From IMG/VR virus record IMGVR_UViG_3300020179_001612, positions 1 to 64,000 of that record: 64,000 bases of DNA; one strand, given 5' to 3'. The translations under genes and the position numbers were made by a program. The DNA comes from a virus. Each line of letters begins with the position of its first letter. The first letter of the stretch is position 1. Below, piece after piece: positions 44,739 to 53,386 of this stretch. The notes below the pieces were generated by a model that did no database searches, had not been told where the DNA came from, and saw only the letters and a program-made list of their open reading frames with translations.

Positions 44739-45548
44739 TTAAATTATTAATTTATTGTTTTCATATTTGACTTTTATTTTTTTCCAATCATTCTCATATA
44801 TTGAATGGTAGTCTTTTTCGCCTTTAGGTCCAAACCAAACTGACGGAACAAATACTTTTTTATCTTTATTTGTATTAAGATAAGAACCCCACCAAGAAAA
44901 TGAAGAGTTACACATAATATTATGATTACATAAACTCATCGCCCAAAGTTCTTCATAATCTTCTAACCCATCAACAACTATTGAGTTTTTATAGGTTAAG
45001 TTTTCCTTTACCCATTCTTTATCATTTGAAAAAATAAAAACGTTTGAATGTTCAAGTTGACTTATACATTCATCAAAATAACTTTTGTCTAAAACCGGTA
45101 AAATTTCAGATATCCCTAAATAGTCGCCTCTTCTTACATGAATTGAAACTGAATTTTTATTGAATATTTCAGGGTATAAATTTTTTATTTTGTTTTTAAA
45201 TTCTTCGGTTGGTAAAAACATTTCTTGTATTTCTTTTTTAAAATTTAAAAAGTTTTCACTACTTTGAAAATAACCATAAAATTCAGTTGGTTCTGTGTAA
45301 GTATATTCAGTTTCATAGTGAGCCCAAGTAATCTCATTAATTCTTTTTGTTGGTATTTTAATATAATCAAAATTTATATTTCTAAATATGTTATTTTGAT
45401 ATTTTGTTGGTTGATTACCTTCCATTGGAATAAAAGCAACATTATTAAAAATAACTGATGTATTACTTTTTAATCCTTCTGCCGTGGCCTTTGCAATTTG
45501 AAACATTTGATTACCGAGACCTCCCATCAAATAACTAGTCAAAAACAT
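44739..45548 (-). CDS. GT11 family alpha-1,2-fucosyltransferase
   Basis: The 269-residue protein has the full GT11 motif set: YLMGGLGNQMFQIAKATAEG at the N-terminus, VSIHVRRGDYLG near residue 135 (GDP-fucose binding), FIFSNDKEWV and NSSFSWWGSYLN. It would add L-fucose, and it is 4 bp from the FkbM gene. Confidence 0.93.
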   Translation of the reverse strand: MFLTSYLMGGLGNQMFQIAKATAEGLKSNTSVIFNNVAFIPMEGNQPTKYQNNIFRNINFDYIKIPTKRINEITWAHYETEYTYTEPTEFYGYFQSSENFLNFKKEIQEMFLPTEEFKNKIKNLYPEIFNKNSVSIHVRRGDYLGISEILPVLDKSYFDECISQLEHSNVFIFSNDKEWVKENLTYKNSIVVDGLEDYEELWAMSLCNHNIMCNSSFSWWGSYLNTNKDKKVFVPSVWFGPKGEKDYHSIYENDWKKIKVKYENNKLII

Positions 45549-45550
45549 TA

Positions 45551-46282
45551 CTATAATTTTTTATATTTTGGTGAATTTCTAATAATATTAGAACATCTGT
45601 ATTGTTCGTGTGCAGATCCTGAAGAAGAACCGGGTTTGTGGTCGTTATACGGGTTTTGTTCATTATAAACGTATAAAATATTAGGTATATATTCATAATG
45701 ATTTTCACCGGCCATCTCTACCATAGGAAAAGAATATGCCGCGTCTCCCGCAGATTTAAAATATTCACCATTTTCATCTAAAAATGATTTTTGTTCAATA
45801 TTTCTCCATAGATGAACTTTCCATGTTCTAAGGTGAGAAAATAAGAAAGTATCAGTTCTAACAGTTTCAGGATTAACTTTAGATGAAAACCCAAATCTAC
45901 CGTCTGAATAAACAAAACTACCGTTTGTTATCCAAAGGTTTTTATTATTTTCATATTTGTTATTAATTAATGATAATACTTTCGTGTTTTCTAACCAATC
46001 GTCGCCGTCTAACTCGATCATAATATCTTCATCATCAAAAAGACTTTCATCCATTAATAAGTCATCAATATTTTTTAACTTATATTTTTTTTCCGTATTT
46101 ATTATAAGTTTGAACCTATTATCATCTTTAATTTTATTTTTTATAATATCTATAGTGTTGTCATTTGACATATCGTCAACTAAATACATTTCAAAATTTT
46201 TAAATTCTTGATTCATTACAGAATCAATACATTTTGTAATGTATTCCCCAACATTCCAAAAACAACTAACAATTTTAATCAT
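45551..46282 (-). CDS. Glycosyltransferase family 2
   Basis: The 243-residue GT-A protein starts IKIVSCFWNVGEYITKCIDS and has YLVDDMSNDNT and the metal-binding ELDGDDW near residue 91. The C-terminal region has HLRTWKVHLWRNI. It overlaps the two-domain GT gene by 8 nt. Confidence 0.88.
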   Translation of the reverse strand: MIKIVSCFWNVGEYITKCIDSVMNQEFKNFEMYLVDDMSNDNTIDIIKNKIKDDNRFKLIINTEKKYKLKNIDDLLMDESLFDDEDIMIELDGDDWLENTKVLSLINNKYENNKNLWITNGSFVYSDGRFGFSSKVNPETVRTDTFLFSHLRTWKVHLWRNIEQKSFLDENGEYFKSAGDAAYSFPMVEMAGENHYEYIPNILYVYNEQNPYNDHKPGSSSGSAHEQYRCSNIIRNSPKYKKL

Positions 46283-47915
46283 TTAAAATTTTTATATATT
46301 CTTCTTTTATTTTTTTTGCAACTTCAAGTCCATTGAACTTTGTAACATCGTTAGGTACTTCGTGTTTTTCTTTGTTTAAAATATAACCATTTTCATCCAC
46401 ATTGTAAATCCATCCTGGTTTTCCACAAAGCCAACCTTCAATTGTTGTTCTACCTAAAAGTATCCCCGCAGTTTCAGAACAATTTTTAACAAACATCTCA
46501 ACTTTACTTGTTGCATCAAAATGTTTTACGTGTGAATTTTTTAATAAATCATTTAAATAATTTGATTTATTTTCACCAACAATCCAAAATTCTTTACCTA
46601 TTTCTTTTGTGTATTCAACAAGATCTTTAATTGCGTTTTCTCTTAAATAATCTAAGGTTCCTACAAATAAAACGTATCCATTGTCTTTTGTGTTTTTTGT
46701 GTTAAATCTTTCAGTATCAATTGGATTATAAATTACTTCAGTATTATTAACATCAATATTAAATTTTGTTGTTATATGTTTCTGTATTTCAGGTCTAATA
46801 CAAATATATTTTTTAATTGTTTCATTAATTACAGGATTTTCAAGTTCAATAACTTCAGAATGAATTGTTGAAATTTTATCAATGTTTGGGTACATCTGAC
46901 ATATCTGTTCTGTAATTGGTGTGTGTTGAGTATGTATTATATCATAATTTACTTCACCTATTTTATACATAACGTTTGGTTGTGATGGTTGCATACCTTG
47001 TGGCGTATTCAAACTCCACTTTCCGTCACCTAATTTAAAACCAGGAGGATTGCTAAAAGGTAAAACTTTAATACCTTGTTGTTGTGCTATTTTCGATAAT
47101 GGACCATCAATATCTGATAGTACTGTAACATCACAATTTAATTTTTTAAGACCCTTTGCTAGTTCATAAACATACATTTCTGATCCTGTGAATGTTTCAA
47201 AAAATAAACAAGAAAGTAAAACTTTAATAGGTGAATTTATTGTGAGATTTCTTTTTACTTTAACGGGTAATATTTCCTCATATTTTTTTGCAAACACCTC
47301 TCTATTTTTTTCCCACTGTTCGTTAGTTTGACCTATTGATTTATGTGTGACTCTAACATCATACATAACACCAATTTTTACACCTTCAATAAAATTCCTA
47401 AAAGAAAAATCAACATCATAAAAGTGAAATCCTTTTATTTCTTCATTAAATCTTTTTTTAATGTTATTCTTATTTACAACAATAAAAAGACCGTCAACTA
47501 AAACAACATCATCCAATTGGTTACCTTTGCTTTGTGAATATTTTGATTCCCATTTTTTTCCACCATGTTCGTGATTTACAATACCTTTCATTTTTGAAAA
47601 GTCTTCCCACCATCTACCTGATTTTGGCATGTTTGTGGTTCCTGCCAAACCTAAAATACCATAATCTTGACTTCTTTTAAAATGATTTAATATCTTTTGA
47701 GCCCAATTTTTTGAATCAAAATAAACGTCATCATGCATTAAAACAATAATATCATTTGATGATTGGTCTAATATTTTATTATATACCTCAGTTAAAGAGT
47801 ATTCGCCGTTATTTTCAAAAGGGATAACTTCAGGTTTTGAAACTCCTGAAGTTTTTTTCAACATTTCAATAAATGTTGGATCTATTTTTTTTGTTGAGAA
47901 CCCTATTGTTATCAT
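46275..47915 (-). CDS. Two-domain glycosyltransferase (GT2-like plus GT4-like)
   Basis: The 546-residue protein joins two GT modules. Residues 1-215 look like GT2 (IVLMHDDVYFDSKNWAQKIL, DGLFIVVNKNNIKKRFNEEI, GFHFYDVDFSFR). Residues 230-546 are GT-B family 4 (VLLSCLFFETFTGSEMYVYE, YDIIHTQHTP, GYVLFVGTLDYLRENAIKDL, RTTIEGWLCGKPGWIYNV). Such fusions build disaccharide units in one chain. It overlaps dUTPase by 4 nt. Confidence 0.85.
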   Translation of the reverse strand: MITIGFSTKKIDPTFIEMLKKTSGVSKPEVIPFENNGEYSLTEVYNKILDQSSNDIIVLMHDDVYFDSKNWAQKILNHFKRSQDYGILGLAGTTNMPKSGRWWEDFSKMKGIVNHEHGGKKWESKYSQSKGNQLDDVVLVDGLFIVVNKNNIKKRFNEEIKGFHFYDVDFSFRNFIEGVKIGVMYDVRVTHKSIGQTNEQWEKNREVFAKKYEEILPVKVKRNLTINSPIKVLLSCLFFETFTGSEMYVYELAKGLKKLNCDVTVLSDIDGPLSKIAQQQGIKVLPFSNPPGFKLGDGKWSLNTPQGMQPSQPNVMYKIGEVNYDIIHTQHTPITEQICQMYPNIDKISTIHSEVIELENPVINETIKKYICIRPEIQKHITTKFNIDVNNTEVIYNPIDTERFNTKNTKDNGYVLFVGTLDYLRENAIKDLVEYTKEIGKEFWIVGENKSNYLNDLLKNSHVKHFDATSKVEMFVKNCSETAGILLGRTTIEGWLCGKPGWIYNVDENGYILNKEKHEVPNDVTKFNGLEVAKKIKEEYIKILND

Positions 47916-48523
47916 AAACCTGTACTACCAAATCCTTTATCGTTTCTATCTTTTTCTTTTATTTCTTCAACCTTAACTAAATTAACCCACTTTCCATTTA
48001 CTACAGGACAAAGAACTGCTTGTGCTATTTTTTGACCCTTTTCTATTTTAATTCTTTCATTAGTAGTATTAAATATGATAACTTTAATTTCTCCCTGATA
48101 TCCGCTATCAACAGTACCTGGTGAGTTTAAAACCATAAGTCCTTGATTTAGTACCAATCCACTTTTACTTCTAACCTGTATTTCATAATTTTCAGGTATG
48201 TCAAATCTTAATCCTGTTGGTACTAATAACCTACTATTTGCCTGAACCCATAATTCTTCTGTCGATCTTAAATCAAAACCAGAGTCAGACTCATATGCGT
48301 ATTCGGGCTCTTTATTATCCGTATCGTTCACATATTCAACAGATATTTTGTTAATAACATTTTGTGTCAAACTTTCATTGAAGTGTTTTTCAATTTCATC
48401 CATATCAATTCCTAGCGAATCTAAGAATGATTGTGGGTCTGACATATTTACTTCGGAAACTTTTCCTTGTAAATCTTTTAACATTTTTAATTCTTGGTTT
48501 AACTTTTTATATTCTTCGTGCAT
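47912..48523 (-). CDS. dut: dUTPase
   Basis: The 203-residue protein has all five trimeric dUTPase motifs: SDSGFDLR, RSKSGL, GTVDSGYQGEI, RIEKGQKIAQ and NDKGFGSTG. An N-terminal helical extension of about 60 residues (YKKLNQELKMLKDLQGKV and following) is extra to the family core. It removes dUTP during phage DNA synthesis. It is coupled to the exonuclease gene by a 1-bp overlap. Confidence 0.93.
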   Translation of the reverse strand: MHEEYKKLNQELKMLKDLQGKVSEVNMSDPQSFLDSLGIDMDEIEKHFNESLTQNVINKISVEYVNDTDNKEPEYAYESDSGFDLRSTEELWVQANSRLLVPTGLRFDIPENYEIQVRSKSGLVLNQGLMVLNSPGTVDSGYQGEIKVIIFNTTNERIKIEKGQKIAQAVLCPVVNGKWVNLVKVEEIKEKDRNDKGFGSTGL

Positions 48524-49251
48524 TATTTTAATTCTTTTAATTTTTTTATAAATTCTATCAAAACATTTACATCTTTTTCACAATACTCCGAAATTTCTTG
48601 TAACCTATTATCATTCCAATACGCTTCGTGTACCATACCACCATTTATTTCTCCGTCTTTAGGTGTTGGTATATCTAAGGTTGCACAAACTAAATCTAAT
48701 GATCCAATTACAGAATAAGCTCCGTACTGCCAAATTTCTTTTGTGTCAATTGCTTTTACTTCCCAAGGTTTAGTATCATATGAAGGAAGAATTTTAGATG
48801 GTTTAATACCGTTAATTATCATTCTTTTTGCCATCATAGGTATGTCAAAGTTTTTAAGATTGTGACCACAAAGATAAAAATCTAAGTTATGACATCTATC
48901 AAGAAGGTTTCTAACTTGTATTAATAATTCTTTTTCGTCATCACCTGAAAATGTTTGTTTTTTTATTTCACCATTTTCCATAACAAAAGCCATCGACACA
49001 CAGACAATTTTTGCAAACTCAGGAACAAGTGCCGAACGTTTAAAATAAACATCATTCATTTTTTGTAGATCATCTTCCAAACTATCTGTTTCGTAGTTAT
49101 CTTCAGGAAATCTTTTTAAGAACCAATCAAAGTATTTAACAAATTGTTCTGCTATTTTTGGGTTACTCTCTTGACATGATGACCAATCTTTACAAAGACC
49201 AACCGTCTCTATGTCCAAGAATAAAATTTTTGTAATAGGTATGTTTATCAT
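48523..49251 (-). CDS. DEDDy 3'-5' exonuclease (DnaQ-like)
   Basis: The 242-residue protein has Exo I FLDIETVGL, Exo II YLCGHNLKNFDIPMMAKRM and Exo III ISEYCEKDVNVLIEF, the DEDDy set. It resembles the stand-alone PolB-like exonucleases of Bacteroidota. It could act in DNA repair or nucleotide recycling. It overlaps the neighbouring glycosyltransferase stop by 4 nt. Confidence 0.88.
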   Translation of the reverse strand: MINIPITKILFLDIETVGLCKDWSSCQESNPKIAEQFVKYFDWFLKRFPEDNYETDSLEDDLQKMNDVYFKRSALVPEFAKIVCVSMAFVMENGEIKKQTFSGDDEKELLIQVRNLLDRCHNLDFYLCGHNLKNFDIPMMAKRMIINGIKPSKILPSYDTKPWEVKAIDTKEIWQYGAYSVIGSLDLVCATLDIPTPKDGEINGGMVHEAYWNDNRLQEISEYCEKDVNVLIEFIKKLKELK

Positions 49252-50498
49252 TTTATTAAGGATTTATATAATTGTGCACGGTCAGCCGTGACTTTATTTA
49301 AGTCGTATGTGTCTTTAACTGTTTCATATAATCTTTGTCCTAAATCATAAGCCCAATTAGGGTTATCAATTAATTTTTTCATATACTTAGACCAATCCCC
49401 ATTTCTTACCTCATCAACTAAAAGAGCATTACCATCAACAAAATTACCATTTTGTAATGAATGTTTCAAGTCGATAGTATACGGACCAACATTTGATGCA
49501 ATAATTGTCTTTTTATAGAAACCTGCCTCAATTACTTTCAATTGTGATTTAACTCTGTTAAAGATATGGTTTTTAATTGGCGCTAATGACACATCAAACC
49601 ATTTGTAATTACCTGCATAACTTGTTACAGGTTTTGTCCAAACACGATTGTAAAAAGGTAAAACATCCGAATTATAATCTTCTTCTTTAAATTTCATTAA
49701 AAACTCTTTGTGTTTATCATCAACCATTCTATAATTGTCTGTGAAAATTTCTTCATAACGAGCCCAAACCGTTTCTTCAGGTTTAATTGGTCTTTGTTTT
49801 TGTTCCCCTGTTTCTTTATTAATTTCAGTAACGGTACCTCTAATATCAAACCCACAAAGATACATACTAAATTGATCTTTATATGGTTTAAGTTTATTTA
49901 TTGTTCCATCTAATAATTTTAAATCATGTAAGTGTGATGACCCACCTAACCATCCAAAACGTAATTTATCTGATTTTAAAGTTTCTTGTTGAAACTGAGG
50001 TTCATTTGGGTTAATGGCGTTTGGTAACACATAAACATTTTTATTAAGTTTTGAAATCTCTGTTGCAAATATTGATGTTGTTGTCGTTACATGTTTTGCA
50101 ACTTTAAGGTTTGCCATTATTTTTTGATGTAATTTGTTTTGCACAACTAATTGATGTACAGGATGTTCTTTTGTTGGTAACCAATAATCATCTAAATCCA
50201 TTATAGTTATAATTCCCATATCGTTGAGACGTTGAATAAGAATTGGTGCTTGATTATAGTCTTGACCTATAGTTCTATGAAAATGAACAATATCGTATTG
50301 CTTCCAATAATTCATATCATTAATTTTCGTGTCGTAGTCAATGTCTACATGGAAATCTTCTCCATGATTATTTTGTAACATAACGTGGGGGTCCACACTT
50401 CTAAATTTACCTTAACCAACTCCGGTGCGATCGCTAGGGACTACTAACACCCTAATTTTTCTGCGAACGTCCGGAGTATATTTACTCTCTTGTGTCAT
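49248..50498 (-). CDS. GT-B glycosyltransferase interrupted by an in-frame TAA
   Basis: From the ATG at 50496-50498 the frame reads MTQESKYTPDV, then IRVLVVPSDRTGVG, then TAA (50412-50414), then GKFRSVDPHVMLQNNHGEDF and about 380 more codons. Later motifs include YDIVHFHRTIG, ITIMDLDDYWLP, VLPNAINP, FGWLGGSSHLHD and VIEAGFYKKTIIAS. The first 28 codons form the natural N-terminal strand and glycine loop of this enzyme family, so the TAA splits one protein. The codons around it are GTT GGT TAA GGT AAA. A strong hairpin lies directly 5' of it. A short product from GTG 50396 or a later ATG would lack the first Rossmann strand. Programmed bypass, pseudogene or assembly error are all possible. Confidence 0.75.
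50419..50477 (-). other. GC-rich RNA hairpin 5' of the GGT-TAA-GGT site
   Basis: ACTCCGG (50471-50477 read on minus) pairs with CCGGAGT (50419-50425). Further inward CG and TCGC pair with GCGA and CG, and TAGGG pairs with CCCTA around a 10-nt loop. The total is about 18 bp with one mismatch and two small bulges. The 3' arm ends 5 nt before the TAA. The arms use codons that are rare in this AT-rich genome (CCG, CGC, AGC) and contain the palindrome GCGATCGC. Confidence 0.65.
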
Positions 50499-50862
50499 AT
50501 TTTTTTATAATTTGTTTTATAAGTTTTGGATTTTCTTTTAGATGTGGTTCCCAAACTACTTCCAAATTATAACCATTTTTTATAATTAAGTCAATCTTGT
50601 CCTTATCATTATCCCATAATTCTTGTGCTGTTTTTTGTTTTACCTGATGAAAATAATCTGATTTATATTTTTTGGATTACAATGCCAGTAATCTCCATTA
50701 TATTCAATTATTAAATTTAATTTAGGTATGTATATGTCACATATTTTAGTATCTATTTTTAATGAGTGTTTTACATCATAACCTATTTTTTTTATTTCTA
50801 AAACTATATCTTTTTCTTTTTTTGATCTTACAACAGATTTTATTTTTCTAATTTTTTTATTT
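50482..50862 (-). pseudogene. Vsr/PD-(D/E)XK-like homing nuclease remnant with a frameshift
   Basis: On the minus strand one frame reads KSVVRSKKEKDIVLEIKKIG, then CDIYIPKLNLIIEYNGDYWH and CNPKN, the core of Vsr-like EDxHD/PD-(D/E)XK homing nucleases. After an A6 tract at 50668-50673 the sense continues in the -1 frame: KYKSDYFHQVKQKTAQELWD, then KDKIDLIIKNGYNLEVVWEP, ending at 50482. The junction CCA-AAA-AAT contains the slippery heptamer A-AAA-AAT, where a -1 shift would restore the family sequence. No ATG start was found. Decay by a 1-nt deletion is the simplest reading. It overlaps the glycosyltransferase start by 17 nt. Confidence 0.7.
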
Positions 50863-51460
50863 TTGTTACTTTTCCGATAAACAAATGCTGACCGACTTTG
50901 AATTGTATTGTTTCATTTGTGTTTTGTGTTGATTCAACAATCATTCCAGCATCTTTAAACTCTTCTCTAACAACATCTCTCACAGTGTCTCTAACAACAT
51001 CTCTAATTATATTTTTAATTTCAGACATGTTTATATTAGATGATGTTTGTGTTTCTGTAATTTTCTGTTTTGGTATTTGTTTATTAGGTATTTCTGATGT
51101 TTTTTCTTTTTTCATTAATCTTGTTGCCCCCTCGATAACCTCATTTGATAGAACAGTGCCGCCACCCATTGAACTTGGTTGTACTATTGGTTGCTCAATC
51201 ATTAATCTTTTTATCTCATCAGGTAATTTTGAATTCATTATTCTTTCCCGTTCTAAGGGTTGTGAAGGATCGTGGTAAGTTTTGGGTGATGAATTTTCTG
51301 TTAAAAATTCTTCAGGTAAATTATAAGTCGCATTGAACGGTTGAAACTCCTCAATTGATGATGTCATCGGTCTTGAGTCACCCCTTCTAATTTCACCATG
51401 TTTTTCCATTATTTTTTTTGATACTGCCAATCTTTGCATCAAATCTTGTTCATTTGTCAT
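50840..51460 (-). CDS. Hypothetical protein, probable virion-associated
   Basis: The 206-residue protein has a low-complexity polar centre (PLERERIMNSKLPDEIKRLM). A predicted coiled coil with a repeating RDVVRDTVRDVVREEF pattern lies near residues 152-168. It ends VGQHLFIGKVTKIKKLEK. No domain is recognised. It is 1 bp from the WYL-like gene and its tail overlaps the nuclease remnant. Confidence 0.55.
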   Translation of the reverse strand: MTNEQDLMQRLAVSKKIMEKHGEIRRGDSRPMTSSIEEFQPFNATYNLPEEFLTENSSPKTYHDPSQPLERERIMNSKLPDEIKRLMIEQPIVQPSSMGGGTVLSNEVIEGATRLMKKEKTSEIPNKQIPKQKITETQTSSNINMSEIKNIIRDVVRDTVRDVVREEFKDAGMIVESTQNTNETIQFKVGQHLFIGKVTKIKKLEK

Positions 51461-51461
51461 A

Positions 51462-51863
51462 TTATGTTAAATTATCAACGTTATCGAATTTCGCATTTAT
51501 TAAAACTCTCTCCATGGACCTATCACCATTAGGGTTATAATTAGGCCTCATGTCAATAAAATTATCCATTGTTGGTTGGTATGTAAATATTTTATCTAAT
51601 CTAAATAGCCTCCAACCTGGTAAAAAGTTTCCTTTATTTTTTGCACTCCAAGAAGATCCCTCGGATTCCCAAGCCCTAAGAACTAAATTTCCTTTTTTAC
51701 TGTAACCTAAACACAAAGGTTCAATTGTTCTATAACCCTTACCACCATTATCATTTCCATCGTAGTAAATAACAATTATCTTTTTTTTCTTAATAGAGTC
51801 TTGAACATCACCCAAAGATGCCGCTTCAGTAACTAATTTTTTTAAACTATCTAGTAGTCTCAT
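51462..51863 (-). CDS. WYL-like domain protein with targeting-type N-terminus
   Basis: The 133-residue protein begins MRLLDSLKKLVTEAAS (short helix with L-V-T-E). A compact domain follows: GYRTIEPLCLGYSKKGNLVL, then RAWESEGSS and LPGWRLFRLDKI. This is the strand pattern of WYL domains that bind ligands or nucleic acid. There is no helix-turn-helix, so it is not a standard transcription factor. The N-terminus suggests packaging into the head. Confidence 0.6.
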   Translation of the reverse strand: MRLLDSLKKLVTEAASLGDVQDSIKKKKIIVIYYDGNDNGGKGYRTIEPLCLGYSKKGNLVLRAWESEGSSWSAKNKGNFLPGWRLFRLDKIFTYQPTMDNFIDMRPNYNPNGDRSMERVLINAKFDNVDNLT

Positions 51864-52153
51864 TTAACGGTATAGTATGGGTTGTTTGGTGAATATTTAT
51901 TACCTTTTAGATCGTCTTTTCTTTCTGCTCTATCAACACTTGATCCTGCATTTTGATTATATACGTCTAAAAATACTCCCGTACCCTTTCCATTTGCATC
52001 ACCATCAGCGATTGCGTTTGGATGTACTGATGAATATTGGTCGGTTGGTTTATAGTCATTTCTTGGAAATAATCTTTTTCTTTGTTCTTCTGCAATTTTT
52101 GATAAATTATTATCCGGTTGCGAAAAATCTAATTTGTCTGATTGTACTGGCAT
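51860..52153 (-). CDS. Hypothetical small protein
   Basis: The 97-residue protein is polar and Asn/Asp-rich with no known domain. It overlaps the WYL-like gene by 4 nt and is followed upstream by another gene of the same operon by 1 nt overlap. A structural role is likely from context. Confidence 0.45.
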   Translation of the reverse strand: MPVQSDKLDFSQPDNNLSKIAEEQRKRLFPRNDYKPTDQYSSVHPNAIADGDANGKGTGVFLDVYNQNAGSSVDRAERKDDLKGNKYSPNNPYYTVK

Positions 52154-52602
52154 TATAATATTTTTATTAGTTTATTTATTCTTTTTATTTCTTCTTTTAC
52201 TGATAATTGATCTGCTGTGGTTGAATGGGTGTCCGCCAAATTAAAACTATTTTTTTCATGTGAATCTAAATATTGGTTTTGCATTCCAGCGTCTGATTTA
52301 TGTTTTTTACTTGAGTCATCATTATCTCTCCAAACCCTTAATACCTCATCACACCAATTTTTCATTCTATCACCACCATTTAATATGAAAGGAGCGTCTT
52401 CTTTTTTACCCCCATAACCATCAAACCAATTTTTAATTCTTTTGATTTGTTGGTATGTCACATAACCACTATCATTTATTTCTTTATTTCTGTTATATCC
52501 CTCAGTATTACTATCGGCATCAACAGAACTAAAACATTGTTTCAAATGTTTTAATAAATCATCAGGTAGTTTCGCCTTTCTATCATATAGATTCTTGTTC
52601 AC
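52153..52602 (-). CDS. Hypothetical protein
   Basis: The 149-residue protein starts with GTG (52600-52602) and overlaps the upstream gene by 20 nt. It contains GYVTYQQIKRIKNWFDGYGG and KNWCDEVLRVWRD, which I recall as common in T4-like phage hypotheticals but cannot name. Ends in a helical INKLIKIL. Confidence 0.5.
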   Translation of the reverse strand: MNKNLYDRKAKLPDDLLKHLKQCFSSVDADSNTEGYNRNKEINDSGYVTYQQIKRIKNWFDGYGGKKEDAPFILNGGDRMKNWCDEVLRVWRDNDDSSKKHKSDAGMQNQYLDSHEKNSFNLADTHSTTADQLSVKEEIKRINKLIKIL

Positions 52603-53335
52603 TTGACAACATATTAATTAATTGTTTAGTTGAAATGCCGGCATTACCTGCCATTTTTTTCAATGACATGATATTTCTCTTAATAATTTTTACTTGTGAA
52701 TCGTTGTCGGTTTTTTTATCACGGTTCAATATTATATCTTCAATTATTTCATCAGTTTCATCTATATCTTTTTCTTTCAAAATTAACCTATCAATAAATC
52801 CTTTTTTATTTTTAATTGCTTTTGGTGTTCTTTTGTGTAATTTAGGTTTTTTTCCTTGTTGTACCGTCCTTTCAATTGCTGAGTCTTTGTCCAAACCTAA
52901 CTTTTTTTTAAAATACTCAACAGTTTCATCATAGTCCATAAACAAAGTATCATGATAACCGAACGCCCTTTCCATGTCGCTTTCATCCACCTTTCCTTCT
53001 CCATAATATCCGTACCAACCTCTTAATAGTGGGTCTCTTGGATTTCTCGATTGTTGAACTGTTTTATCGGTAAATGTCGAACCTTGCAAACTTGATGCCG
53101 GATCTAAAATAGGAATTGATGAACTTAACCAAGTACCGTCATCATCAATCAATTCTGTTACCTCTTCTTCTTTACCTTTAGTTTCTTTTTTTGTTTTTTC
53201 TTTAAAGGTTTTCATATCTTTACACGGCATGTATTTTCTTTTTCCATCTTCGTTGTGATAATGAGATCCCGAACACCCTAAAGATTTTGCAACCCTTTCT
53301 GCTCTTTCCTTTGTTGAATATTTATATGTTTTCAT
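52583..53335 (-). CDS. Hypothetical protein with Cys-His N-terminal motif
   Basis: The 250-residue protein begins RAERVAKSLGCSGSHYHNED followed by KRKYMPCKDM, a compact Cys/His motif seen in phage virion proteins. The rest is charged, with a Trp/Tyr-rich centre (GWYGYYGEGKV) and helical C-terminus. It is the first gene of the minus-strand operon 50840-53335 and is divergent from the tail gene at 53387. Confidence 0.5.
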   Translation of the reverse strand: MKTYKYSTKERAERVAKSLGCSGSHYHNEDGKRKYMPCKDMKTFKEKTKKETKGKEEEVTELIDDDGTWLSSSIPILDPASSLQGSTFTDKTVQQSRNPRDPLLRGWYGYYGEGKVDESDMERAFGYHDTLFMDYDETVEYFKKKLGLDKDSAIERTVQQGKKPKLHKRTPKAIKNKKGFIDRLILKEKDIDETDEIIEDIILNRDKKTDNDSQVKIIKRNIMSLKKMAGNAGISTKQLINMLSSEQESI

Positions 53336-53345
53336 TCAGTCTTTT

Positions 53346-53375
53346 ACCTATAAATACCGCGATTAAACTATTTAT
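53346..53375. promoter_or_regulatory. Divergent candidate late promoters
   Basis: The 51-bp gap between the divergent genes holds GTATTTATAG on the minus strand (about 53350-53359) and CTATTTATC on the plus strand (about 53367-53375), one for each direction. Confidence 0.4.
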
Positions 53376-53386
53376 CATAAAAAAGA

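Noticed and set aside
50401-50500. Rho-independent terminator in the glycosyltransferase 5' region
   Set aside because: The stem is strong, but neither strand has the T-run that should follow it, and it lies inside a conserved coding segment.
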